The notes beneath the pieces were generated by a model, which ran no database searches, was not told where the DNA came from, and saw nothing but the letters and a program-made list of their open reading frames with translations. 64,000 nt of DNA from an uncultured Aquimarina sp. Its GTDB lineage: Bacteria; Bacteroidota; Bacteroidia; Flavobacteriales; Flavobacteriaceae. Location: positions 186,001-250,000 of the forward strand of contig CANLEM010000005.1 of assembly GCA_947489685.1 (NCBI GenBank), in the 5' to 3' direction. Shown piece after piece: positions 34,908-43,496 of the stretch (positions are counted from its first letter, which is position 1; every line of letters begins with the position of its first letter). The translations under genes were made by a program, and so were the position numbers.

Positions 34908-35729
34908 ATGAGAAAAATTATTTTATTTACCACTGTACTGTTTGTAACCACCTTATCTGTAAATGCACAGAAAAAAAAGGACCTCCTTGAAGAGATTGAC
35001 AAATTAAGACAGGAACTGAAAACTACCAAGGGAGAGCTTAATGACTCTCGTAGCAAAGAAAGAGCCTCGTTAACCAAAGTAAAGACTATTGAGCTACAGG
35101 TAAACGATCTTAAAGAGACAAATGCTACTTTATTGACCAATATGAGTAATTTCACACAGTTATCTAATCAAAAAGCAGAAAACTTAAAGAAATCTCAAGA
35201 AATTATTCAGGCAAAAGACAGGCAACTGATCACTATAAATGATGCATTGACCAAGGCCGACTCCACCAAATTAATAACTTTTAGTGCTTTTAAGAATGCT
35301 ATTGGTGGTGATAATATAAAAATTGGAAACGGTTTAATTTATATTCAACTAGCAAATGACATGCTTTTTGGTGCTAACGACAAAAGCTATTTGATTGATG
35401 ATGGCGCAAAACCTTTATTGGCAAAAATTGCTGCAGAGCTTAACAAAAATAAAGATCTAAAAATTATTATTGAGGGTAATAGCAATGCGCTTAAACTTGA
35501 TGGTAAAACATTGATTGATAATTGGGATCTTAGCGCAAGACGAGCAGCATCAGTCGTAAGAATTTTACAAACAGATTACAAAGTAGATCCTAAACGTATG
35601 GAAGCTGTAGGTAAAAGTGAATATGCCACCGATGGAATAGAAACTGTTACACGTATAATTATTGATCCAAAGTTTGACGAGTTCTTTAGACTAGTTAAGG
35701 ACAATATGAAAAACGCTTCCAAAGGATAA
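34908..35729 (+). CDS. OmpA-family periplasmic protein with coiled coil
   Basis: After a signal peptide (IILFTTVLFVTTLSVNAQ), residues 22-105 form a long coiled coil (LLEEIDKLRQELKTTKGELNDSRSKE). The C-terminal 140 residues form an OmpA-type peptidoglycan-binding domain (LLAKIAAELNKNKDLKIIIEGNSNALKL, then WDLSARRAASVVRILQTDYKVDPKRMEAVGKSEY). The protein thus likely anchors to the cell wall. Its usual NxxL/R pattern is kept though the first strand is modified. A clear terminator follows. Confidence 0.9.
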   Translation: MRKIILFTTVLFVTTLSVNAQKKKDLLEEIDKLRQELKTTKGELNDSRSKERASLTKVKTIELQVNDLKETNATLLTNMSNFTQLSNQKAENLKKSQEIIQAKDRQLITINDALTKADSTKLITFSAFKNAIGGDNIKIGNGLIYIQLANDMLFGANDKSYLIDDGAKPLLAKIAAELNKNKDLKIIIEGNSNALKLDGKTLIDNWDLSARRAASVVRILQTDYKVDPKRMEAVGKSEYATDGIETVTRIIIDPKFDEFFRLVKDNMKNASKG

Positions 35730-35756
35730 AAAACACAACTCTATATTTATATATTT

Positions 35757-35787
35757 AAAAGCCGATCAAAATAGATCGGCTTTTTTT
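35757..35787 (+). terminator. Terminator after the OmpA-like gene
   Basis: AAAAGCCGATC-AAAATA-GATCGGCTTTTTTT is a compact stem with a strong T tract, 27 bp after the stop codon. Confidence 0.95.
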
Positions 35788-35843
35788 ATACCCCCTACTA
35801 TTCGTATTCCTTATATGCTTGATTTAAATTAAAATTAGTATAT

Positions 35844-35863
35844 TTACGTAACTAGTTACGTAA
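35844..35863 (+). promoter_or_regulatory. MarR-type operator of the MarR-GNAT gene
   Basis: TTACGTAACTAGTTACGTAA is a perfect 20-bp palindrome, 12 bp before the ATG at 35876. Its size and symmetry match sites bound by MarR dimers, so autorepression is likely. Confidence 0.7.
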
Positions 35864-35875
35864 TTAATATTAGAT

Positions 35876-36871
35876 ATGAGTTTTTTTGATAAAGTAGGTG
35901 TCATGGCGATTGGAACCAGATTAAGGATGCTGAGTGAAAAAATGAATGAAGATGCTTCAAAAATATATGAAATGTACGGAGTTGGATTAAAACCCAAATG
36001 GTTTCCTGTCTTCTATGTTTTATCACAAGAAGAAGAAGAAGAAGAAGAAGAAGAAGAAAAATCCATTACCCAAATTGCTCAAGAAATAGGACATTCTCAT
36101 CCGTCGGTAAGCAAAATTGTACGAGAAATGTTGAAATCCGGAATTGTTCTAGAAAAAAAAGACAAGAATGATCGAAGAAAAAATAATATTCAACTTACTG
36201 CAAAAGGTAAAGAAATGGCTATCCAAATCAGAGAGCAGTATATGGATGTTAAAACCGCAGTTGAAGAAACGCTGAGTCAGAGCACACATAATATGTGGCA
36301 AGCTATCGAGGAGTTTGAATTTTTATTAGATCAAAACTCCATGCTACAACGTGTTAAAGAGCAAAAAAAAATTAGAGAAAATAAAAAAGTGAAAATCATC
36401 TCTTATCAAGAGAAATATAGAAAATTCTTTAGAGATATAAATATAGCATGGATAACTACTTATTTTAAGGTGGAGGATACCGATCTCAAAGCATTGGACA
36501 ATCCCGAAGAGTATATCTTAAACAAAGGCGGAAGTATTGTTATTGCTCTATATGAAAATGAACCTGTGGGCGTATGTGCTTTAATCAAAATGGATGACCC
36601 AAAATATGATTACGAATTGGCCAAAATGGCGGTTTCACCCAAAGCAAAAGGCAAAGGTATAGGTTGGTCATTGGGAAAAGCTGTCATACAACAAGCACAA
36701 TCGTACGGAGCACAAAATGTATATCTCGAAAGTAACACTATACTTAAGCCCGCTATTAATCTATACCACAAATTAGGTTTTAAAAAAATAGCTGGTCATC
36801 CTACTCCATATGAACGTTGTAATATTCAGATGGTATTAACTTTAGATGAAGATGTTATAAAAATAAATTAA
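35876..36871 (+). CDS. MarR-GNAT two-domain protein
   Basis: Residues about 1-150 form a winged-helix MarR domain (SITQIAQEIGHSHPSVSKIVREMLKSGIVLEKKDKNDRRKNNIQLTAKGKEMA), interrupted before the recognition helix by ten consecutive Glu from a (GAA)10 tract. Residues about 175-331 form a GNAT acetyltransferase (MAVSPKAKGKGIGWSLGKAV, then NLYHKLGFKKI). MarR-GNAT fusions are known; the acetyltransferase may act on the inducing compound. The 20-bp palindrome at its promoter suggests autoregulation. Confidence 0.92.
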   Translation: MSFFDKVGVMAIGTRLRMLSEKMNEDASKIYEMYGVGLKPKWFPVFYVLSQEEEEEEEEEEKSITQIAQEIGHSHPSVSKIVREMLKSGIVLEKKDKNDRRKNNIQLTAKGKEMAIQIREQYMDVKTAVEETLSQSTHNMWQAIEEFEFLLDQNSMLQRVKEQKKIRENKKVKIISYQEKYRKFFRDINIAWITTYFKVEDTDLKALDNPEEYILNKGGSIVIALYENEPVGVCALIKMDDPKYDYELAKMAVSPKAKGKGIGWSLGKAVIQQAQSYGAQNVYLESNTILKPAINLYHKLGFKKIAGHPTPYERCNIQMVLTLDEDVIKIN

Positions 36872-37115
36872 AAGATACACTATATTTTCGGCGTGGAAAA
36901 GAATGGATGTAAGTCATTTTCGTAATGATTTGTTTATATGTTTTACCCAAACTACTCTACGCCGAATTATAGTTATTCAACTTATTTTTGAGGTTATATT
37001 CGGTACTACATCAAATTTCTTTTTCTTCATAAAACCATATCCAAATATTTCTGTTAAATTACGGCATCGGTCTATTTTTACTGTAAAGGCTGTGTAACCT
37101 AATTCTTTCTAGAGT
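36872..37115. other. Intergenic region with long-range inverted repeat
   Basis: These 244 bp hold no convincing gene; the ORF at 36903 looks random. TTCGGCGT (36887-36894) pairs with ACGCCGAA (36959-36966) around an inner TCATT/AATGA hairpin, giving a nested structure. Confidence 0.45.
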
Positions 37116-38573
37116 ATGAAAACAAAATTGATAGGTCTTTTTGCAGGTCCAATACTATTTTTATTGATTTTGTTTTTCTTTCATCCTCAAGGGTTATCTC
37201 CAGAAGGTGTTGCTACATTAGCAATAGCCACTTGGATTGCAGTTTGGTGGCTTACCGAAGCTATTCCGATCGCAGCAACGGCGCTTTTACCATTAGTGCT
37301 GTTTCCGTTAACCGGGGTCATGCCACTAAAAGGTGTTACAGGAGCCTTTGCAAATCAAATGATTTTCTTATTCTTAGGAGGCTTTATTATAGCAGCGGCC
37401 ATAGAAAAAACTAATCTTCATAAAAGAATAGCCCTTTCTATTATTTATCGAATAGGTAGTAACTGGAACAACGTATTATTAGGTTTCATGATTGCAACTG
37501 CTTTTTTAAGCATGTGGATATCAAATACTGCTACTGCTGTAATGATGTTACCCATTGGATTGGCTGTTGCCTCTCAAATCAAAGCCAATGAGGATCTTAA
37601 AAGAAGTATGGGAAGGTCACTAATGCTAGCAATAGCCTATGGATGTTCTATCGGAGGAGTTGCAACTATTATTGGCACTCCAACAAATGCGATATTTATT
37701 GGTGTTGTTGATGATCTTTATGGGCATACCATCACCTTTACGCAATGGATTGCTATAGGTCTTCCTTTTTCGTTAGTAATGTTAGTTATTGGTTGGTTGT
37801 ACCTTACAAGGGTTATGTTTCCGGTAACTGTAGAAGGTATTCCTGGAGGAAAAAAAGCTATTGCCGGACAACTCAAAGAATTAGGAAAAATGTCCTATCA
37901 AGAAAAGTCTGTTCTCGCTGTATTTATTATTGTTGCATTATGCTGGATCACGAGTTCATTTGTTCTAAAAAAAATCATCCCCGAAATTAATGACTCATTA
38001 ATAGCCATAGCTGGTGCAATTGCACTTTTTATTATTCCTTCTGGAGATAAACAAAAAATCGGGATTATAAATTGGAAAAATGCAGAAACCATTCCTTGGG
38101 GAATTTTATTACTTTTTGGAGGAGGACTGGCACTAGCCGAAGGGTTTAAAGTATCAAAATTGGCAGAATGGATAGGAAGTCAACTCACTATTTTTGAAAT
38201 CTTACCTAGTTTTTTATTAATTATAGCCATTATTACGGTAGTAAATTTTCTTACAGAAATTACTTCAAATGTCGCCACGGCATCTATGTTAATGCCAATA
38301 TTAGCCGCTCTTGCTCTGGCTATCGATATTCACCCGTATTTTCTTATGGTTGCTGCTACTGTTGCCGCCTCTTGTGCCTTTATGCTTCCTGTAGCAACCC
38401 CACCAAATGCAGTGGTTTTTGGATCAGGACTACTCACCATTCCCAAAATGGTAAAAGTTGGTTTTTGGATGAATATTATATCCATAATAATTGCATCTAT
38501 AATAATATATTTCATATTACCTTATGTTTGGGAAATTGAAATAGGCGTATTTCCAGAAGTATTTAAATCATGA
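37116..38573 (+). CDS. SLC13/DASS family anion:sodium symporter
   Basis: The 485-residue protein has about 11-12 membrane helices and the two family SNT-type motifs in inverted-repeat halves: SNTATAVMMLPIGLAVA and SNVATASMLMPILAALA, where the conserved Asn-Thr/Val residues bind sodium and substrate. Members import dicarboxylates, citrate or sulfate. WWLTEAIPIAATALLPLVLFPL near the N-terminus is typical. Substrate is not predictable; no metabolic genes are adjacent. Confidence 0.95.
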   Translation: MKTKLIGLFAGPILFLLILFFFHPQGLSPEGVATLAIATWIAVWWLTEAIPIAATALLPLVLFPLTGVMPLKGVTGAFANQMIFLFLGGFIIAAAIEKTNLHKRIALSIIYRIGSNWNNVLLGFMIATAFLSMWISNTATAVMMLPIGLAVASQIKANEDLKRSMGRSLMLAIAYGCSIGGVATIIGTPTNAIFIGVVDDLYGHTITFTQWIAIGLPFSLVMLVIGWLYLTRVMFPVTVEGIPGGKKAIAGQLKELGKMSYQEKSVLAVFIIVALCWITSSFVLKKIIPEINDSLIAIAGAIALFIIPSGDKQKIGIINWKNAETIPWGILLLFGGGLALAEGFKVSKLAEWIGSQLTIFEILPSFLLIIAIITVVNFLTEITSNVATASMLMPILAALALAIDIHPYFLMVAATVAASCAFMLPVATPPNAVVFGSGLLTIPKMVKVGFWMNIISIIIASIIIYFILPYVWEIEIGVFPEVFKS

Positions 38574-38677
38574 TATAGAATCCTTATTGTAAAGCTTTCT
38601 TAAAAGCCAATTAAAAAAGGTCTAATCTCATAAAATTTTTGTAACTTAATGAGATACAGACTTTAAACCTATCAATC

Positions 38678-39124
38678 ATGAAAACTACAATGCTTATTCT
38701 AATCGGAATGTGTTCTTTTCTCGCTATCACACAAGAAAATAAAAAATCTCCTATTGAACCCTATAACATAGATGGTGTTTGGGAACTAAAACATCAATTC
38801 ATTTATGAAGACAACCACATAGCCGATACTATTTTAAATCAGAATGGATATCGCCAGGTAAAAATGTATAGTAAAGGAAAAGTTATGTGGACCCGTTATG
38901 ACCCAAAGGATAATAATGAATGGTTTGGTTATGGAACATACACCTTAAAAGATGGTATTCTCGAAGAAAGATTAGAATATGCTTCTGGCCCCATGATGAA
39001 GATTATAGATACAACAAAGGTGTTTAGGTTCGAGTTTATACTGGATGCCAACACCTATCAACAAATCGACATTAACGAAGAAGGGCATTACTACCACTCA
39101 GAAAATTATGAGAGAATACGGTAA
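38678..39124 (+). CDS. Exported lipocalin-like protein, uncharacterised
   Basis: A signal peptide (TTMLILIGMCSFLAITQ) is followed by a beta-rich region of about 125 residues: IDGVWELKHQFIYED, YRQVKMYSKGKVMWTRYDP, GYGTYTLKDGILEERLEYASG, VFRFEFILDANTYQQID. The GxW start and the pattern of strands suit a lipocalin-like barrel used for small-molecule binding. It stands alone between the transporter and the tRNA. Function unknown. Confidence 0.72.
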   Translation: MKTTMLILIGMCSFLAITQENKKSPIEPYNIDGVWELKHQFIYEDNHIADTILNQNGYRQVKMYSKGKVMWTRYDPKDNNEWFGYGTYTLKDGILEERLEYASGPMMKIIDTTKVFRFEFILDANTYQQIDINEEGHYYHSENYERIR

Positions 39125-39132
39125 ATATCAAT

Positions 39133-39165
39133 AAAAAATCCACTTGCCGTAGCAAATGGATTTTT
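39133..39165 (-). terminator. Terminator downstream of tRNA-Pro
   Basis: On the minus strand AAAAATCCATTTGC-TACG-GCAAGTGGATTTTT folds with one G-U pair and a T tract directly after the tRNA. It can also act on the converging 38678 gene. Confidence 0.85.
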
Positions 39166-39166
39166 G

Positions 39167-39244
39167 TGGTCGGGTAGAGAGGATTCGAACCTCCGATCTC
39201 TGGTCCCCCAGACCAGCACTTTAACCGGACTAAGCTACTACCCG
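39167..39244 (-). tRNA. tRNA-Pro (anticodon GGG)
   Basis: The minus strand folds as a complete cloverleaf: acceptor CGGGTAG/CTACCCG, D arm GCTT/AAGT, anticodon stem CTGGT/ACCAG with loop CTGGGGG (anticodon GGG), T arm GGAGG-TTCGAAT-CCTCT, discriminator A, and an encoded CCA. It reads proline codons CCC and CCU. It lies 34 bp downstream of cydB on the same strand and ends in a terminator, so it may be processed from the cydAB transcript. Confidence 0.96.
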
Positions 39245-39278
39245 AAAAAAACAGAATGCAAATATAATAATCCTACGA

Positions 39279-40316
39279 TTAAATCGATGGATTATTATGT
39301 TGTTCGAGAATTTTAATCATTTTAAACGACTTTAATAAATGAAATAAACCCGGGAGAATCACCGTTCCTCCTATGATAAGCGATATTCCTAAGACATTAA
39401 TTACACTATCAGGAGCTATATTTTCGATAAGACTTATACTTCCGGTTTGAGTAATAATAATGTCAGGAAAATGGGAAATCAAAGCTGCCATCAAAATCAA
39501 AAATACCTGTAATCCTGCAAAAAATCTACTCCAAACTTTGTTTCCTTTTTTAATAGTTTTCCATAAAGGAATCAATAATATTGCCGAAAGCAGTACAGCT
39601 AGTATTGCGAAAGGATTCTTTATAAAATCTATTACAAATATATTTCCAGAAATATATCCATATGTAAATGTTAGCAATCCCATAGTAAAAACTACAATCG
39701 TTGCAATTGTAGATTTTCTAACATAGATATTTTCATTACCGGATTCGGATTCTCCAATTAACAAAACCGAAGATAAAAAAGCGCATAATGCAGCAAAAAA
39801 CAATCCCGTACATAAGCTAAAGATATTGAACCATGGTTTTAGAAAAGCTTCGTAAAAAGATAAGGTTGCTATATCTTCTACAATTTTTATGTGACCACTT
39901 ATCAATCCTCCAAAAACCATCCCAAGAAATATTGGCGTTATCAAACTTGATACTTTAAACATTCCGTCATATAATTTCTGAGAGTTATCTATTACTGCAT
40001 CATAATGTCTAAAAACAAAGGCGACTCCTCTTAAGGTAACCCCCAAGAGCACTATAGTAATAGGAATATGAAGATTGACAACAATGATATTATAATAAAC
40101 AGGAAATGCAATCCATAGTATTACAATCAAAATAATAATCCAGATATGATTGGCTTCCCAAACGGGCCCCATCACTCTATAGACTGTTTTCTTGGTGATT
40201 TTTTGGTTTTCTTTTGATGAAAAAAGCTCTACAATTCCTGCTCCATAATCTGCGCCTCCTAAAACGACATAGAGAAACAGAGAAAATATCAAAAAGAATA
40301 AAACAACATACAACAT
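39279..40316 (-). CDS. cydB: Cytochrome bd oxidase subunit II
   Basis: The 345-residue protein has eight to nine membrane helices with the CydB starting motif (GGADYGAGIVELF, a variant of the usual GGFDFGAG) and MGPVWEANHIWIIILIVILW, a strongly conserved segment. It pairs with CydA to form the high-affinity terminal oxidase that oxidises quinol and reduces oxygen to water. It begins 2 bp after cydA, in one operon. No cydX-like or cydDC genes are visible nearby. Confidence 0.95.
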   Translation of the reverse strand: MLYVVLFFLIFSLFLYVVLGGADYGAGIVELFSSKENQKITKKTVYRVMGPVWEANHIWIIILIVILWIAFPVYYNIIVVNLHIPITIVLLGVTLRGVAFVFRHYDAVIDNSQKLYDGMFKVSSLITPIFLGMVFGGLISGHIKIVEDIATLSFYEAFLKPWFNIFSLCTGLFFAALCAFLSSVLLIGESESGNENIYVRKSTIATIVVFTMGLLTFTYGYISGNIFVIDFIKNPFAILAVLLSAILLIPLWKTIKKGNKVWSRFFAGLQVFLILMAALISHFPDIIITQTGSISLIENIAPDSVINVLGISLIIGGTVILPGLFHLLKSFKMIKILEQHNNPSI

Positions 40317-40318
40317 AC

Positions 40319-41620
40319 TTAATAGTTTGAATTATTTAAAACTCTAATTTGACGCAGCATTAACCAGGTAACCGCAACCGATAATGTAAGGTATACGGCA
40401 ACATAGGTATAAAAACTAAATACAATCCCTGGCATTGGGGTAACGGCATCTTTGGTTCTCATAATTTTATGAATAATCCACGGTTGTCTTCCTACTTCGG
40501 TTACTATCCATCCCGCCTCTAAAGCGATGAATCCCATAGGAGCTAATACAACAAAAAACAACCAATATTTATGATTATTAAACCATTTCTTTCTCTTTAA
40601 AGAAATAAAATATAATATTCCCGCAAAAAGCAGTATTGAGCCTATCCCAACCATAATTTGAAAAGCATAATGTACCATAGGCACATTTGGATGTTCATCC
40701 TCAGGAAAATCGTTTAACCCTTTTACCTCTGCATCAAAATCTCCAAAGGCAAGAAAAGATAACATCCCTGGCAGTGCAAGCTTGTATTTGACTTCTTGCG
40801 TTTTGGGATTTACGATTCCTCCAATATACAACGGTGCAGATTTTTCGGTATTATAATGCGCCTCCATCGCAGCCAGTTTTACTGGTTGTCTTTTTGCAAT
40901 ATCCTTTGCCGATATATCACCACTTATAGGTTGCAAAATTGCTGCTATCGCTCCAAAAGTGATTGCTATCTTGAACGCTTTCTTATGTAATTCCACTTTT
41001 CTTTTCTTAAAAACCTGATACGCATGAATACCTGCTACCGCAAAACCTGTAGCCGTAAAAGCTGCTAATGTCATGTGCAAAGCCTGGGTAAACCATGCCG
41101 GGTTTAACATGGCTTGTATTGGATCTATATTTAAAAATTCTCCATTCACATAATCAAATCCACTAGGAGCATTCATCCATCCATTTGCCGCAACTACCAA
41201 AATTCCTGAAGCGACTCCTGATAATCCAATGATAATGCCTGTAATCCAATGAAATCTTTCGGGTAACTTACCCCATCCATATAGATAAAACCCTAAAGCT
41301 ATAGCTTCTACAAAAAACGCAGCTCCTTCCAAGGAGAAGGGCATTCCTATAATTGGGCCCGCATGCTTCATAAATTCTGGCCACAATAGCCCCAATTCAA
41401 AAGATAAAGCTGTACCAGACACCGCTCCGGTGACAAAAAAAATAGCCACTCCCTTTTGCCATGATTTGGTTAATGTTAAATAAATCTGATCCCGGGTTTT
41501 TAGCCATTTGTAATGAGATACTACCATAAAAAAAGGCATGACCATACCAATACAAGCAAAAACAATATGAAATATTAGGGTAAATGCCATTTGGAGTCTT
41601 GCTGCATCAAGGTTTTCCAT
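40319..41620 (-). CDS. cydA: Cytochrome bd oxidase subunit I (short Q-loop)
   Basis: The first helix reads ARLQMAFTLIFHIVFACIG, with the axial haem b595-type histidine at residue 18. The family motif GRQPWIIH and the segment ALSFELGLLWPEFMKHAGPIIG are present. At 433 residues it is shorter than the Escherichia coli form, so it belongs to the short Q-loop (CIO-like) group. It generates proton motive force at low oxygen. The 366-bp upstream region is shared with a divergent lipoprotein gene. Confidence 0.96.
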   Translation of the reverse strand: MENLDAARLQMAFTLIFHIVFACIGMVMPFFMVVSHYKWLKTRDQIYLTLTKSWQKGVAIFFVTGAVSGTALSFELGLLWPEFMKHAGPIIGMPFSLEGAAFFVEAIALGFYLYGWGKLPERFHWITGIIIGLSGVASGILVVAANGWMNAPSGFDYVNGEFLNIDPIQAMLNPAWFTQALHMTLAAFTATGFAVAGIHAYQVFKKRKVELHKKAFKIAITFGAIAAILQPISGDISAKDIAKRQPVKLAAMEAHYNTEKSAPLYIGGIVNPKTQEVKYKLALPGMLSFLAFGDFDAEVKGLNDFPEDEHPNVPMVHYAFQIMVGIGSILLFAGILYFISLKRKKWFNNHKYWLFFVVLAPMGFIALEAGWIVTEVGRQPWIIHKIMRTKDAVTPMPGIVFSFYTYVAVYLTLSVAVTWLMLRQIRVLNNSNY

Positions 41621-41986
41621 AGATAAAGTTTAGAGAAGAAATTGATTTCCAATTATGACTATAAAGATACACCTCAAAGCTGGTTTTAAGAAAAAAAAGC
41701 GATACAGTTTTGAGTAAATAGAGTTAAACTTTTGTCAATAAAAATATAAGGACTTAGGGTTTACCCTAATTTTTAAATTCTATGTTTTTCACTTACAAAT
41801 AAGTTGTTGATTTACAATAATTTAGCTTCGTAAATAAAACATTAGAAAAACAATTTTTTAGAAAAATCAATATGTAAATATCTAAAGAGGGAAAACAAAA
41901 GGCGCCAACAAATTTTCTAATGACAGATGATATCCCACTGTCTGTATAAAAATCAGTGGGTTAACTATTCTTAAAACTAAAACAAA
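41621..41986. other. Divergent intergenic region between cydA and a lipoprotein gene
   Basis: The 366 bp contain a 7-2-7 inverted repeat TTAGGGT-TT-ACCCTAA (41754-41769), about 135 bp upstream of cydA, and two mutually exclusive small hairpins at 41922-41960 just before the lipoprotein gene. No gene is supported. Confidence 0.6.
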
Positions 41987-42508
41987 ATGAAAAATTTATT
42001 TTATGTATTACCTATTGCCGGATTAATCTTGTTTGCTTCCTGCAATAAAAATGAATCTACAGAAAATTTGGAAACCCCATTAGGAGATCAAATTTTGGTT
42101 AAAGAAAAAGTCACATGGAATCAAAACTACCCCCTTGCAACTACAGATAATGAATTATCTGAAATAATGGATAATCCCCACGCGAATATTGTTAGAAACG
42201 TTGATGATTTTAAACGATACGTTCGCACTAACCCTTTGTTAAAAAGAGTTTTTTCTGACAAAAAACTTCTAAATGATGTTACAAAAACAATGGAGTTTAA
42301 TCAAAGAGGGCTTAAAACTTTTTCTTATGAAAGTATTAAAATCAAGTACCCAACCCAAAACGAAATTGATCATATTTTAGGAGAAATATACATGGGGCTT
42401 GCTATTGAGTACGGAACTCTAGGAGTAGATTACAAAAATTATAAATGTATTGGAGAAGGTACTTGTACATTTAGAGATGCTCGCATATGTATTGGAGCTA
42501 ATTGCTAA
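41987..42508 (+). CDS. Unrecognised lipoprotein with Cys-rich C-terminus
   Basis: A lipoprotein signal (LFYVLPIAGLILFASC) leads into about 155 residues that are mainly helical (for example NPLLKRVFSDKKLLNDVTKTMEFNQRGLKTF and IDHILGEIYMGLAIEYGTLG). The last 22 residues hold four cysteines (CIGEGTCTFRDARICIGANC), a disulfide or metal-binding knot. I do not recognise the family. It is followed after 77 bp by another unrecognised lipoprotein and may form an operon with it. Confidence 0.72.
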   Translation: MKNLFYVLPIAGLILFASCNKNESTENLETPLGDQILVKEKVTWNQNYPLATTDNELSEIMDNPHANIVRNVDDFKRYVRTNPLLKRVFSDKKLLNDVTKTMEFNQRGLKTFSYESIKIKYPTQNEIDHILGEIYMGLAIEYGTLGVDYKNYKCIGEGTCTFRDARICIGANC

Positions 42509-42585
42509 TTTATCTTTTATCAAAAAATTGGGGGCAACCGAAAACCCATAGTTAAAAAGAGTAGGATCATCTTAAAACCAAGATT

Positions 42586-43296
42586 ATGAAAAAATCAATT
42601 TTTAAATTTTCAATTTTAATAATAATGCTGGGAGCAGTATTCTTTTCATGCGAAAAAAATGACATAATACCAGAGACTGTATCATTCAATGAAGAAGATT
42701 TTAACAGTACAACTGGAAATCACGATCAAATATTGGAGGAGAAAAAGAATAAAATACTTCGTCCTGTACTTCATATGAGTTTCGGAAAGGAAATAAGCGA
42801 AAAAGAAGCAGACCTTCAATGGGAATCGGCTGTAATAGATTATATCAAAAAAAATCCTGTACAAAACAAAGTTAGTTCAGAATGGTTTTTCAAGATAATT
42901 ACAACAACCGGTGACCAAACAAATAATAATACTTTTAATGATGTTCAATTTTCTGCCACGTTCAATACTGATGTAGGTTCTATTCCGGCTTATGGTGTTT
43001 TAGAAGATGCAGGTAACGTTCGAGGGCAAACTGATAGATATCTTTTTAGAGGGACTTATCCTGGTCAAGTTGTTTCTTGGGTAGAAGCAGAAAGTGCTAC
43101 CCTCTCTTTACAAGGTACAGATGGTTGGTTGGTTACAAAATTTAAAGTAAAAATCAAAAGAGTAGATCAAACCGCCAGTGCAACAGGTTTTTCTAGTGTA
43201 GTTACATTTCCCAATGTAATATTAGATAATATTGATCCCCAAAATTGGGATATTTTTGAAACGGGAAATATTGGAACAGGTAGATTAGAGTTTTAG
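42586..43296 (+). CDS. Unrecognised lipoprotein with beta-sandwich-like C-terminal domain
   Basis: After the signal (ILIIMLGAVFFSC), residues about 20-95 are polar and helical. Residues about 100-236 are beta-rich: FNDVQFSATFNTDVG, RYLFRGTYPGQVVSWVEAESATLSLQGTDGWLVTKFKVKIKRV, ending GNIGTGRLEF. The region recalls PLAT/LH2-like sandwiches, but the match is too weak to claim. It is probably an outer-membrane lipoprotein or surface protein. A terminator follows at 43342. Confidence 0.68.
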   Translation: MKKSIFKFSILIIMLGAVFFSCEKNDIIPETVSFNEEDFNSTTGNHDQILEEKKNKILRPVLHMSFGKEISEKEADLQWESAVIDYIKKNPVQNKVSSEWFFKIITTTGDQTNNNTFNDVQFSATFNTDVGSIPAYGVLEDAGNVRGQTDRYLFRGTYPGQVVSWVEAESATLSLQGTDGWLVTKFKVKIKRVDQTASATGFSSVVTFPNVILDNIDPQNWDIFETGNIGTGRLEF

Positions 43297-43341
43297 ATAC
43301 TTTTCAATTTCATAATTTATTGTTTTGAATTTTTATTTCAG

Positions 43342-43371
43342 AAGAGGATGTCGTTGTAAGGACATCCTCTT
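43342..43371 (+). terminator. Hairpin terminator after the lipoprotein pair
   Basis: AAGAGGATGTC-GTTGTAAG-GACATCCTCTT is a perfect 11-bp stem 45 bp after the stop. The following T tract is interrupted (TTCATTTACATT), so efficiency is uncertain. Confidence 0.65.
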
Positions 43372-43496
43372 CATTTACATTCAAAAATACAGGTATAACC
43401 CCCTATCTAATCAACTTAAAGATTCGTATCTTTAATAATGATCTATGAACTTCTTTGAAAGTATAATTCTTCTAATGGGCTTTCTAAAAAAAAATC

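Noticed and set aside
36903-37097. 64-residue ORF between MarR-GNAT and SLC13 genes
   Set aside because: It covers the nested inverted repeat, lacks a motif, and has random-looking residues.
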